NCBI GenBank assembly: GCA_021234155.1
Contig: JAJEKV010000139.1
Span: 330,809-394,808, forward strand
Source of the DNA: Isoetes taiwanensis
Lineage: Eukaryota; Streptophyta; Lycopodiopsida; Isoetales; Isoetaceae
Length of the DNA stretch: 64,000 nucleotides
Direction: 5' to 3'
Below are positions 45,240 to 56,671 of this stretch, one piece after another. Numbering within the stretch: position 1 is the first letter of the stretch; every line of letters starts with the position of its first letter. The notes beneath the pieces were generated by a model. That model did not search any database, was not told the origin of the DNA, and saw only the letters and a list, made by a program, of their open reading frames with translations. Both the position numbers and the translations under genes were made by a program.

Positions 45240-45860
45240 GAGGCATGTTTGAGCCACATGTTACATTTGAGCCTATGTGGTATGTTTGAGCCACATGTCA
45301 CCTTTGAGCGAAGGTAGCATGTTCTAGCCTAGGGGCACAACATTTTAACCATTAAAAAAACATACGAATCTCCTTCCTTGCTGGAAGAAAGCCCGAGCAT
45401 TTCAGACGGCCAGATCTATGCCCCCATAACGTATAAATATTGAGTGTCATATATACTAGCCACTATCACGTCATCCCATGCCCCCTGATCATGATGCCTC
45501 TTCTCCATGTGACATCAACGATGGCCCCAGACTTGGATTTCTTTAAAACAATTAAATCAGATTATATTTCATACAAGATCATATTCCACAAATAAGTCAT
45601 GCATAATTTGCCATCGCGTGTCATGCTCCACCGGCTAATGAGTATTACCGGATTTTGTATAGAAACTCCAAAGTTCTTACCAGATTTTCTTGTCGACAAC
45701 CGAAAACTCGAAACAAAGAATAAAAATTTCAACAAAAAGTAAGGAGACTAATGTCCTTTCTTTTTATGCATGCCTGGTAGCATGTTTGAGCCAAATCTCA
45801 TGTTTGAGTCTATGTGGCATGTTTGAGTCTCTATATGTTTGAGCCGAGCGACATGTTCCC
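45240..45860. repeat. outlying units of the 19-bp minisatellite
   Basis: Diverged GGCATGTTTGAGCC units occur at about 45,240-45,335 and 45,775-45,855, separated by unrelated sequence. Confidence 0.65.
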
Positions 45861-46204
45861 ATGGTAATGTTGACGTTTTGAGTCCACTGAAAGAGCCAAT
45901 TCACAGTTCTAGAATAGGGGAGATGCTCATCTGTCGCTAGAGCCTTCAAAGATGACTTTTGAGGCAAGCTACTTTCGAGGGCTTTTAAAGATCCTTCTTC
46001 TGACATCCACACCCTCCCTTTATGCCATGATATGGTGCAAGGCCCTGGTCAAATCTGACTACGATATGGCCTCCGAAATGTAACCCTGTGTGTTGATAAG
46101 TTCTTGAAGGGTTTATGTTTTGGAGGTCGATTTTTGATCATTTGCATTGGAGACATGGCTGAGAAGTTGCAGTTCAAAACGCACAGTAGTGAGAACTGAC
46201 GGAT

Positions 46205-46640
46205 GAGTTTGGATCTATCCTCTTCCCGATGTGGCAATTAGAAGTCAAGAGCCGCTTTTGCAGTAGCAAGATATTGTTTTGGATCATTCTGGATGGCCGA
46301 TGGATCCAAACTCCAGTTTTTCAGTTGCCATGGCTCTATATGCAAGTGTAGAGATGGTGCACCAAGTTGTCTATGAAAACGACCACGTTTCAGCCTTCGA
46401 AACGTAAACCCTATGAGAACCTAGTAACTCATAGGGTTTACATTTCGGAAGTCGAGACATGGTCGTTTGCATGGATAATTTGGTTCACCATCCCTAAACA
46501 TGCATGGAGAGGCATGGCCACCTGAAAAATAGAGTTTGAATCTATCGGCCATCCCGAGTTGTTCCAAGCATCATTGCTACTGCAAAAACTGCTATTGAAT
46601 TCTATCTAACAGATCAGGAAGAGGATAGATTCAAAATCCA
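46205..46640. repeat. 430-bp fold-back (210-bp arms, 10-bp loop)
   Basis: GTAAACCCTATGAG (46,404-46,417), a 10-nt loop, then its exact complement (46,428-46,441). Similarity continues outward with mismatches through CACCATC, GGATGGCC, GCAGTAGC and ATCTATCCTCTTCC, the last pairing 46,208-46,226 with 46,618-46,637. The arms are symmetric about the loop. Confidence 0.85.
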
Positions 46641-46778
46641 TTCCGTCTCCTGGGGTCTCATCGCAGCCGCGCAAAGTCCTGCCCTTGTTTGACTTAGGGA
46701 AGGTGCCAACGCTTTTGTCAGATCCAATCAGAGAGAGACGTAGAGAGAGGAAGGGAGGGAATGAGGGAGGAAGGGAGA

Positions 46779-48640
46779 GCATGTTGGAGCCTAGGTGGCA
46801 TGTTTGGACCACCTTGGCATATTGGAGCCTGGTGGCATTCCGAAGCCTAGGTGGCATGTTTGAGCCACCTTGGCATGTTGGACCCCAGATGGCACGTTGG
46901 AGCCTGCGTGGAATTTTGGAGCCTAGATGGCATGTTTGAGCCACCTTGGCATGTTGGAGCCTAGGTGGCATGTTGGAACCCGCATGGCATGTTTGAGCCA
47001 CCTTGGCATGTTTGAGCCTAGGTGGCATGTTGGAGCCCATGGCCATCTTGGCATGTTGGAGCCCACATGGCATGTTTGAGCCTAGGTGGCATGTTGGAGC
47101 CAAGGTGGCATGTTTGAGACACATTGGCATGTTGGAGCCCACGTGGAATGTTTGAGCCACCTTGGCATGTTTGAGCCTAGGTGGCATGTTGGAACCTGTG
47201 GCATGTTTGAGCCACCTTGGTACGCCCACTTTATTGGCTCCGAAATTGGTTCGCTGAACCAAGTGGGTTCGCCCAGCTAACCCGGAAGTCACCGGGCGAA
47301 CCCACTTGGTTCGCCTCCGGCCCGGGCGGAGCCTCGCGGGGCGGCGGGCGGCGTGTTTTCCTACCGGGTTCGCCTGGCTAACCCAACCCGGGTTAGTTGC
47401 GTGCTTTGGCAAAAGCGGCAAAAGGGGTAAGCCTACCGGGTTCGGCTTTGGGCAACCCCCGGCCGGGAGTACGGCGTTCTTGTGCCTACCCGTGATTCGC
47501 CGGGCTTAACCCTAGTAGGGTGGCCCACCACCGACGCCCAATCGACGCCTCCTTCCAATGCCGCAGAGGTAACCCGGTTAGGGGTTAAGCTTTTAACCCG
47601 GCAAAGAATGCCAAGTAAGCCAGCCGGTAGCCATAGCCACGCCTGCGACTTCGCTTGGTTTGGGGTTCGGCTTGGGACTCTCGTGGTTCGGCGGGCGAAC
47701 CAGCTTGGATGGCCAACTTCCTTTCGGGTGCCATTCGAAGCACCGACCTTGGTATGTTGGAGCCTAGGTGGCATGTTGGAACATGTGTGGCATGTTTGAG
47801 CCACCTTGGCATGTTGGAGCCTAGGTGGCATGTTGGAGCCCGCGTGGCATGTTTGAGCCACCATGGCATGTTGGAGCCCACGTAGCTTGGGCCACTTTGG
47901 CATGTTTGAGCCACCTTGGCATGTTGGAGCCTAGGTGGCATGTAGGAGCTTGTGTGGCATATTTGAGCCACCTTGGGATGTTTGAGCCTCCTTGGCAGGT
48001 CTTGAGCCTAGGTGGCATGTTGGAGCCGCGTGGCATGTTGAGCCACCTTGGCATGTTTGAGCCTAGGTGCATGTTGGAGCCTAGGTGGCATGTTTGAGCC
48101 ACCTTGGCATGTTGGAGCCTAGGTGGCATGTTGGAATCCACGTGGCACATGTTAGAGCCTAGGTGGCATGTTGGACCCCGCGTGGCAGTTTTGAGTTTCC
48201 TTGGCATGTTTGACCCACCTTGGCATGTTAGACGAGCCTAGGTGGCATGTTGGAGCCATCTTGGCATGTTTGAGTCTAGGTGGCATGTTGGAGCCTAGAT
48301 GGCATGTTTGAGCCACCTTGGCATGTTGGAGCCTAGATGGCATGTTGGAGCCCACGTGGCATGTTTGAGCCACCTTATCATGTTTGAGCTACCTTGGCAT
48401 GTTGGAGCCCGCGTGGCATGTTTCAGCCATGTTGGCATATTTGAGCCACCTTGGCATGTTGGATCCTAGGTAGCGTGTTTGAGCCCACGTGGCATGTTTG
48501 AGCCACCTTGGCATGTTGCAGCCTAGGTGGCATGTTGGAGCCCGCATGGCATGTTTGAGCCACCTTGGCATGTTGGAGCCCAGGTGGCATGTTGGAGCCC
48601 ACGTGGCATCTTTGATCTACCTTGGCATTGTTGCGTCTCA
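46779..48640. repeat. 19-bp minisatellite with a 57-bp higher-order pattern
   Basis: Units have the form TGGCATGTTKGAGCC plus four variable bases. Three unit types (ending TAGG, CRCG or ACCT) often alternate, giving a 57-bp period. By length there are roughly 70 units, split by the GC-rich insertion at 47,223-47,745. Long open frames on both strands here follow from the repeat and are not called as genes. Confidence 0.9.
47214..47754. mobile_element. 523-bp GC-rich insertion with 9-bp target duplication (Mutator-like?)
   Basis: ACCTTGGTA occurs at 47,214-47,222 and 47,746-47,754 on either side of a GC-rich, non-repetitive block. The duplicated unit carries TTGGTA where the array usually has TTGGCA, supporting a duplicated single target. 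Near the left end is a perfect 19-bp inverted repeat (47,256-47,274 with 47,294-47,312; GAACCAAGTGGGTTCGCCC). The element's own ends match only weakly as inverted repeats. Nine-bp duplications are typical of Mutator-like elements. Confidence 0.6.
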
Positions 48641-49560
48641 AAAAACCATACTTCCTTAAAAAAAACATCTACTTAGAAACTACACGTAGTTATAAAACAC
48701 ACCTGAAAAAACCATATTTCCTTAAGAAATAAGTGTTTAGAAACTACGCGTAATTATAAACCACACAAAAAACTATACTTCCTTAAAAAACAACCACTTA
48801 AAAACTACACCTACTTATGAACCACACCTTAAAAAACTATACTCTATTAAAAAACAACTACTTAAAAATTACACCTAATTATATAAACCATACCTCAAAA
48901 AAACCATACTTCCTTAAAAAATAGCTTCTTAAAAACTGTACCTAGTTACAAACTACACCACTTCAGAAAAGCCATATTTTATTAAAAAACAACCACTTAA
49001 AAACTACACCCACTTATAAACCACACCTCAAAAAACCATACTTCTTTCAAAAACAGCTACTTAAAAACTACACCCACTTATAAACCACACCTCAAAAAAA
49101 ACACCTCAACTTAAAAAATCACACCACTTCATAAAACTATACTTCCATAAAAAACAGCCACTTAAGAACTACACCCACTTATAAACCACACCTCAAAAAC
49201 CCATACTTCTTTCCAAAACAGCTGCTTAAAAACTACACTCACTTATAAACTACACTCACTTCCTTAGAAAACAGCTACTTAAAAACTACACCTACTTATA
49301 AACGACACTTTAAAAACCATATTTCCTTAAAAAATAGATACTTAAAAACAACACCTTATTATAAACCACACCTCAGAAAACAACATCCTTTTAAAAACAA
49401 CTCATCTTTAAAAAAAAAAACTACACTTTCGCAAAATGAAACCACACCTAAAAAAAAACCACACCTTCAAAAAAAAAAAAGCTATAGCTCCTTAAAAAAA
49501 ACCTACACCGTCTTCTTAATAAACCACACCTCCACATAACCACATGTAGAGTTTTTTGAA
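48641..49560 (-). repeat. right subterminal tandem repeats of the CACTA element, about 60-bp unit
   Basis: A dozen or so units containing AAAAACTACACCCACTTATA followed by AACCACACCTCAAAAA and CATACTTCCTTAAAAAACAG, with small length changes. Confidence 0.85.
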
Positions 49561-49628
49561 CAACAACATGTGGTTTTTCTTTTACTGTTGTTTTTAAGTG
49601 TGGACCCAGAATTAGGGTGGTAGTGCAA

Positions 49629-50105
49629 TAAAGAAATTTTATAAGCATATGGCAGTACATGTTTTGAGACTCAAAATGCAAATTAACCAAATGCATGGAC
49701 AATAAACCAAGAAAAGATTGTAAACGTTTTGATTAGGCTAAATGAAAAAATAAGATTGAAGGGAGCATTATATAAATCACTTGAAATTGTTACAAGGTCA
49801 ACCCTCTATCCTCTATCGTGCTTCGTATCTGCTTTAAAGTACGAGCTTGGACAGATGGACGAGGTTCTTTAGAGATTTAAAGCCTAAAGTGTTCCCAACT
49901 AAGCTTTTTCATGAGCTCGCTATCAGTCGATCTGGCATGGAATCCAGCGTTAACGTCTATTTTATGTCGTCATGGTTTAAAAAATAATAAAAGAAATTTC
50001 TTCGAGTTTTTACATAAGAGATGACGGTTTGTCTTTTACACGGAAAATCGAAAAGTCGTGCCATGTACAGACATGGTTTAGTGAGCACGAAGCACGTTAG
50101 GGGTC
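49629..50105. other. upstream region of the phytocyanin gene
   Basis: About 480 bp between the CACTA end and the TATA box; no other feature identified. The transposon ends about 550 bp before the start codon. Confidence 0.4.
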
Positions 50106-50106
50106 A

Positions 50107-50113
50107 TATATAA
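50107..50113 (+). promoter_or_regulatory. TATA box of the phytocyanin gene
   Basis: TATATAA lies 66-72 nt before the ATG, giving an expected leader of about 40 nt. Confidence 0.7.
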
Positions 50114-50178
50114 GGAGGGCATAAGCATAAGATTGCATCAAAAGCTCTGCAACAATCTGAGAAGTTTTTGTCAACACA

Positions 50179-50987
50179 ATGGTTGCTAAAATGTCCAGAG
50201 CAACCATGAATCTGCTTTTTATTGCAGCTTGCATAGTACCTGCAATTTCTGCAGCGCAGTACATAGTGGGGGAAGCCGAGGGCTGGAACCCTGATGTTGG
50301 AACTAATTACACGGCCTGGGAATTGAAGTACCAGTTCCAAGTGGGAGACTCTCTGAGTAAGTTATCTTTTTTTTTTTTTTTTTTTTTTTTTTTCCTGGGA
50401 AGAACCACAGAGTTATAATTCAAACCGTTTTTTTGTGGTTTGATGATGCAGAGTTCAGTTCGTTTCGGCATCGTGTGATTTACAAAGTGACAGCAGAAAA
50501 CTACGCAATCTGCAGTGGGGTAAATGCGATTGCAACGTACACAGAAGACAGCACCAGCAATGTGACATATGTGAGTTTAGACAGCCAAGGAGAATGGAAT
50601 TTTATAGACAGCGATCCAGGCAACTGTGGGGCAACGATGAAGATGAAGATAACGGTATATGCGCAAGGGCAAGCACCTCCGGCGCCTCCGTCGCAGCCAG
50701 CACCGCCATCTCAGGCACCTCCATCTCAACAAGCACCAGCTCCAGGCTCTAACTCTAGCCCCGGAGAGGGCGAATGGGAAACTCCGCCGACCGGAGCTCC
50801 CCCATCATCACCTCATCCACCTCCACCACCAACACCACCAAAAGCTCCTAAATCTGCCCCTCCCTCCTCCCCCACTCCCTCCCTTGCTCCTGGTTCAAAC
50901 CCTAGCCCTAGCTCTGCCCATCTCCTCCTCTCTGCCTCTTCCTTTGTTTTTCTAGCCCTTGCTCTCTCCTTTGCTCTTGTGTTTTAA
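50179..50987 (+). CDS. early-nodulin-like / uclacyanin-type phytocyanin, GPI-anchored AGP-like protein
   Basis: Exons 50,179-50,356 and 50,452-50,987 give 237 aa; the intron (GTAAGT...GATGCAG, 95 nt) lies at the conserved phytocyanin position after VGDSL. Domains: signal peptide about 1-25 (cleavage near AISA/AQ), phytocyanin domain about 26-130, Pro/Ala/Ser-rich arabinogalactan-type region about 133-212 (APPAPPSQPAPP), and a C-terminal hydrophobic GPI-anchor signal about 216-237. Of the copper ligands, His66 and an axial-position Met123 remain, but the Cys is Asp112 and the second His is Asn117. The structural Cys80 and Cys118 are kept. A blue-copper site is therefore unlikely, as in early nodulin-like proteins. 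An extracellular plasma-membrane-anchored role is inferred. Met1, Met5 or Met10 could start; Met1 is used because the TATA spacing fits. Confidence 0.9.
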
Positions 50988-51066
50988 CCACCTCTTGTTT
51001 CATGTCATTACTTAGAGTTTGGTTCCCTTCCTCCAGGCAGGCATTGTATAACACTTGCCCCTTATC

Positions 51067-51072
51067 AATAAA
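51067..51072 (+). terminator. polyadenylation signal AATAAA of the phytocyanin gene
   Basis: AATAAA 80 nt after the stop codon. Confidence 0.65.
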
Positions 51073-51109
51073 ATCTCTAAGACTTTAAATGTAAAAAAAA
51101 ACTTCTATT

Positions 51110-52079
51110 ACTACATATATTGCTTTTCTCTATGTTGTGGATCACGCCGTAAAATTTGACAGCCGAGATTTGGTTCAAACATTGAATGGTCTAGATAGCT
51201 AATTTCACTACCCTGCCCACCAACGATGGGCACCGTAACTAGTTATGATATTATGTTGAAACCGCCATGTTGTATTATACTCAAAAGCTCAACTTCTTCA
51301 TCAAATACTTCAGAAGGCTTCACTCCCTCCATCTTGGCTTAGTGGCCTTCTGTTGCAAGTACGGATGGATCAATGCCAAAAAACAAATTTCCAGCACAGG
51401 ATTGTAGCGGTTGGGCCACCCATTCTAAACTCGCTCCTGACTAACGTGCGTCCTGGAATGAGCAACATGATCCTATACATCATGAGATACAATGATATGT
51501 GTAGTTTACTTTGTTATATTCCCTTTGTAGTTCATTAAATCATTGTTCAGAGATATCACAAATGAATCTAAAGCTTGCACGTAAGACATAGAAGCCGTAT
51601 TCGAGTTAATGTCTCAAAAGCAATGTCATTTTATCATCTAGTATTGTAAATGTAGATGAAAATCGATTGCTTCACCAATCTCCTCTACTTTTTCAAAGTT
51701 CTCTTGAAGTTGCCAAGTCAATGCGATCTTCTTTGCAATAGTTGCAAAGTTGTATTGTGTCAAGCTTAAGGTCATAAATAGTACATAGGCTAAGATTTGG
51801 TGGCAACAATACCGATTTTAACCATATGCCTTACTAAATCTACTAACCTAAATTAATGCTATTTTACTACAAAGTTCGTGCAAAGGCATTTTTGGACTTG
51901 TGCATTCTATGAGCTAGGTATTGCTAATAGTATACATATTCTCGTGTATATGTATGTGTCTAGTACTTACTAGAAAGTGTAGCGTTGCAATTGGTTCTCT
52001 TGCTAGCAAAAGACCTATAGTTGCAATCGAACTAAAATTAAGGGATTTGAAGTAGTAGCGGTGGAAACTAAATGGTCGT
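51110..52079. other. unassigned stretch
   Basis: No gene supported. Confidence 0.35.
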
Positions 52080-52380
52080 GGAGGGATATAGTTTTGTCCA
52101 TTCATCCATTGTCCACTAGCAGAGTTGTTCCCATCTATAAGCCAGGTGACCCCACTACCCAGCCAAATTAACGAACAATCATGGTCAGTTCGATGTTTGC
52201 AAAAACTGCGAGCCGGGATTCTCAAGCAGCAATTTATGGGCTGGGCAGAGGCAGGAGGAGTACGAGCCCTCATCCAGGTAGAATTCAGGCCCGACACTCA
52301 ACCATTGACCACATCTTCACGTTGCGAACTTTGGTTGAAGAAAACAGGAACTGCCGGCGAAGTCTATCTGGAAAATAAGT
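52080..52380 (+). pseudogene. LINE reverse transcriptase remnant, copy 2
   Basis: Same family as 6,800-7,400: both share GTTGTTCCCA..TA.AAG.CAGG, then CCAGCCAA.T, CAATCATGGTCAG, and the RHSTIDHI.TLRTL block (here RHSTIDHIFTLRTLVEENRN, 52,289-52,350). Several frame changes make it non-functional. Confidence 0.65.
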
Positions 52381-55300
52381 ATTTTCGGCTAGTTCAAATT
52401 TCCATTGAATGTTGGCAACCAGCGTCCCACATGGGCAACACAAACTGGAAGGGAACGCTGCATGCAACGTTATATGTGGCATTCCAGGCACGGTTCCCAA
52501 TCCCATCCCAAAATAAAAAAAGAAAGAGTCTGAGACGTTAATTATTTAGTAATGTAGCTTATTAGCAAGTGCCATTGGGGCCAAATCGATTAGCCCTAAT
52601 GGACTTGCTAATCCAGGGATAATCAAAATTGGGCCTTCACCTGAATTTTATCCCAAATCGACTTGGGGATTTGGAAGAGTTGGAGCAGCTTGTTTAAACC
52701 ACAGAGATGGAGGCTTTGAGAGATAACGGTTCTAGCCAAGATACTGGTTAATGTGTAGATAGCTTGAGCTTCCAGCTAGAATTAACCTTTGTATGATCAG
52801 ATGAATGGTTAATCTTTTATTGTTGTTTAAATTGAGGTTATGGATGGATTTATGATTTATGGCAGTTCCTTTGTTGCACCTCTTGTGCTTGTGGGAGAAG
52901 AAAGGGTAGAGACCTAAAGCTAGTAGGAATATATATAGAGATGTTTCTAGCTAGATCTCATAAATCCAAAAATAAATGCGGCCAGTGCACAAGTGCCCAC
53001 CTGGTTGTGGAGGTTAAGCTGTGACTAAGCACCAGACAATAGACACAATGGGGAAGAGGAAGTGGGATCTTGCTGGGCAACGGGCCCCTGGGTTTAGCAG
53101 CCGTTTCATCATTGTAATTATTGTTATTCCTGAAAGAGCATGGGCACATGCCAAGGTTCAACTCCTCGGGCTCTGTTGGTTATGCAACATTATTCTTATA
53201 TGGAGTTGTTCTTAGTTTTTGTGTAATTTCATAGTTGACAACCATTGAATTAGATTTTATTTTATTTTTTTTGTCTCTATTGATCTGTTGGGATCAAAAC
53301 ATGGTTATTTGACCCCATCTTCCTTTTAGGGGGATGGCCTGCAGATCTCTAAAGAGAATATCCTACAAGGTATATGGTGATCCAATGGTCGAAAAAATTC
53401 TAAAGGCACCCCAAGCGATACTCGGACCTTATATAGCCATTTAATGATCGATAAAGGCATTCTCGTATCTTAAGAATATAAAAAATATGATAATGTAAAT
53501 GACTTATATGGCACCCAATCACGTTGGCAAATGCTTTTTACAAATTTTTGGTTAGGAAAAAAAGGTTTAATGAAAAATAGGAATTTTTTTTGTGTATTTG
53601 AACAATTGTAAAAAAAACCGAAACGATAGCAGAAGGGAGCAAAGAGAAAATGCACGATCAGAGTTGCAAAAAGGCTTTCTCACATGTTTACCTATATGAT
53701 CTCATGCGTTTAATTTGAGAACTTCTATTAATTTCTTAAGAAATCATAAAAACTTTCCAATGGAGATTTCGGTAGGTTGTTTTCAAGTTCCAAACAGTAG
53801 ACAGGTTTGCATTCTTCAATCACGCCCTCATTTTCTCCATCGCGAAGCGGAAAGATCCAGTGCTAGCAATGCCTGGCATATGCTAGATAGCCAATTTTGC
53901 CAGCCTTGCCACCGCAGGTAAAAATCCGACCTTGTGGTCGGCACCTGTCTGCAATGCAGCCTCGCCGGATCAGCTAATTTTGACTTGAAACAGAAGCTTC
54001 AGCCTTTGTTAGGTTTCTTCCCACCCAACCGGGTGGTGCCACGTCACCAACTATTTCTTATATAACATTTCATACTCGACATTTATTTGGTTTTAATTTT
54101 TGCCCCTTTGATTATTGGATGTTCATAACCTAGGGCACAGGAGAAACAAAACAGGGCACAGGCTCTATAATTGAAGAGAAGAATGATCTTCTTTCTGTTG
54201 TGGTAATGAAGACCCAGCCGCAGGAACTGTATATGTCTGTATGTCATACAAAGTAGATCATAGTGATTGCTGATGACTCAGCAATTAAAGACGCGCATCT
54301 AGCTAACCTCAAGTATGTATAATGCCAAGTCATGAATAGGTGGTTCTTTAAGAAGTTGTGGAAGCGTGGAATGTAATACTGATACCAAATAATGATTCAT
54401 GGTCATCTCAAAAGCAAGACATCTCAGAAGTGTATGGCTCTCATCTTCAACAATCTATAACGGTCAACATGCACGTCGCCTCTCACTGGTCGCTCTCATT
54501 TACAACTTTCAATCTATAGCTTGTGGGACCCTGTACGAATTGATGTTTGTACCTGGACAAAGAAGCAAGGAAATAAACTTGTGGTCCCTGAGTGGGGTTT
54601 ATATAATAATGACCAGTTTAAACTTGGAGTATAAGCTTTTACATCTAATTGAGACCAAAATCCATGTTCGAAGTCCATGTACTCAGGAGAATTTTAAAAT
54701 GCATAGGAGGATTGGATTGGATTTGGATTTGGATTGGAGAAGAAAGGCACTCTAGAAATGGAAAGGAGTCTCAAGTGACGTTCATGCTCAAAATCTAGGT
54801 CAAGCAACTAATTACATCGCTCCATATATACTAAACATGGACGAAGAAGGAGAAGAAGGGCATCTTGTTACGGAGACCCACCATATACAAATATTGCTAT
54901 GTGGGGCCCACATTCGTACCCCACATCAACATTGCACTATGGGTCTTACATTGCATGTCCCCTTAAGGACTCAACCCAAAGTGATATAGACATCAATTGT
55001 GTGAATTGAGTCATCAAGCGGTAAAACTCAATGTCATAAAATGTTAGTTATCAATGGTGCACCATTATGAACAATATTCTTAAGATTATGTTAGCTTCAA
55101 ACTTTGAACCCATCGTATAAATCCCTTTAGACCATAGGCGAGTCAAGCAACTACCTAATCCTCAATCAATAGACATGAAAAGAATGCAACGGCCATAAGA
55201 AAGTGCTATTTATCGTTGGTGCAGTATAAACAGGATTCATGCATAGTTTGGACCCATGGCATAGGTCCACATAGATCCCCTTAGACAAACTTGATCAAGC

Positions 55301-55710
55301 TAGCAAGTTAAAAATATAATCGTAAATATTGATGGTACATTTCTCAATGTGTTATTTAAAACACAGGCTTGATGAGTATTTAATATGTTATTCCAACTTA
55401 GACAAAAGTAGCAAGTTACATTTATGAGCGTCTGAAAATAATATATAAAGTTGATCAAGTAATTAAAAAGGCCTATTTTCATTGTGAGAATTGCTCAAAA
55501 TCTTGATGGTAATGAATTGTTGTATAAAATAAAACAATAAAAATTGTGATGACCTTGTATTAAAAAATGCATGAAGTCATGTCACCTCAAGGAAGGTAAC
55601 GACAATGTATAAAAAATTATATAACTTACTCGGAGGAAGGTAAGCAAAATAAAATTAGAATTTTGTAACTTAGTTAAAAGTGTGATGTTTTTATTGTGAG
55701 GCTTGATGAC
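52381..55710. other. 3.3 kb stretch without recognisable genes
   Basis: Only short frames without known content. A short GGATTT/GGATTG run lies at about 54,712-54,735. Confidence 0.35.
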
Positions 55711-55715
55711 AAAAA
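55711..55715 (-). terminator. RNA polymerase III terminator (T5)
   Basis: TTTTT on the minus strand, 7 nt after the tRNA 3' end. Confidence 0.8.
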
Positions 55716-55722
55716 TCTCACA

Positions 55723-55806
55723 TGCTAGCTGTGGGGTTTGAACCCACGCGCACATATGTGCAGGCGATCTTAAGTCGCCCCCCTTAGACCACTCGGGCAA
55801 GCTAGC
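55723..55806 (-). tRNA. tRNA-Leu (anticodon UAA)
   Basis: 84 nt. Acceptor stem GCTAGCT/AGCTAGC (7 of 7), discriminator A. The anticodon stem GGCGA/TCGCC encloses the loop CTTAAGA (anticodon TAA). A long variable arm (GCACATATGTGC) is typical of Leu and Ser. The T arm is GTGGG-TTCAAAC-CCCAC. A box is TGCCCGAGTGG and B box GGTTCAAACCC. No intron. CCA is not encoded, as expected of a nuclear gene. A CAA motif just upstream and the T5 terminator suggest it is active. Confidence 0.9.
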
Positions 55807-56169
55807 TTATTGTTAAATGAATCACTAATATTATAATATAGTCAACTAAAGATCTGAGCTATGAGTTTATATCTTAGCTTTGTCGCTAGTTAGTTGTATC
55901 CTTGCTTATAGGCAACTCATATGGGCAATCCAACTACTCAAATGAATAAGAAGTGAGGTCTTGATGAATGATATGAAGAATAGAATAGAATATAAAGGAG
56001 ATCGTAATCCACTATAATGAATAAATTTTGTAAGCGATTTTTTTTATTCTCATATTTATTTATTTATTTATTTATTTTGTTTTTTTTTTTTTTCGGAGCT
56101 CAATATTGCGCCATGGGTCTTGCCTCTGTTCTGATGGAAAGAATGTCAATTTGCAATCTTTTGAGCGCT
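55807..56169. other. unassigned stretch with a long T-run
   Basis: T-rich microsatellite (TATTTATTTATT and T-runs) at about 56,040-56,095. No gene. Confidence 0.35.
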
Positions 56170-56202
56170 AAGAAGAAGAAGAATAAAAGTTTTAATGTCC
56201 AC
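56170..56202 (-). mobile_element. LINE-like 3' terminus with (TTC)n tail
   Basis: On the minus strand, GTGGACATTAAAA (56,202-56,190) is followed by ACTTTTATTC and a TTC run (56,183-56,170). Only the terminus is recognisable. Confidence 0.5.
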
Positions 56203-56671
56203 TAGGTCAGATACCACAACAACATTGCGCTATGTGTAATGTCCCCAATCATTTTACTTAAAAAGATTTTAGCATATATTGTATTATTATGTTTGAACAT
56301 GCTACATAAGAAAATATGTACTTCCATACATAGGTGTTGAAGTCCCTCAAGAAAGACTTTGTAGTGTTATATATTTTGGATAAGCGTCTATAATACTCGT
56401 AAACCACGGGCACCCTATGATTTCCGCTTTTTTTCCTGTATTTTTAATTCTTGGTAATTTTTGGTTTACCGATTCTAAGCGGCGCCGCCCAGAAGTTCTT
56501 AAAACATCAAGATTTCTAACAGAAGCATGAAGATTTTTCCCTCATGATGAAGAAGGCTATGGCTATGGCCTCGCTATGGGCTATGCCTTTGTATTTTCGG
56601 TATGTTTAAGTGTTTAACATATGCTGTTGAAGCAGAAGCTATGGCGTCTTTGTTTTGCAACGCGGTTAATC

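Larger units (their letters stand above)
41781..49628. mobile_element. 7.8 kb CACTA (En/Spm-type) transposon, non-autonomous
   Basis: The element (41,784-49,625) begins CACTACCACCCCAAAACTGG and, on the other strand, CACTACCACCCTAATTCTGG, followed in both by GTCCACA: 24 of 27 terminal bases match. A 3-bp duplication CAA flanks it (41,781-41,783; 49,626-49,628). Subterminal regions carry many GTGTAGTTTTT motifs on the left and AAAAACTACAC motifs on the right, in opposite orientation, as expected of transposase-binding repeats. No TNPD-like transposase is recognisable, so it would need one in trans. It contains possible captured exons, a fold-back, a minisatellite and a GC-rich insertion. Confidence 0.88.

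Noticed and set aside
46606-47421. 271-codon open frame and other long frames on both strands
   Set aside because: They lie in a 19-bp (57-bp) repeat whose units contain no stops. The frames on both strands are equally open, so they reflect the repeat.
46779-48640. CRISPR-like array of short repeats
   Set aside because: Units are contiguous with no unique spacers, and the context is a plant transposon.
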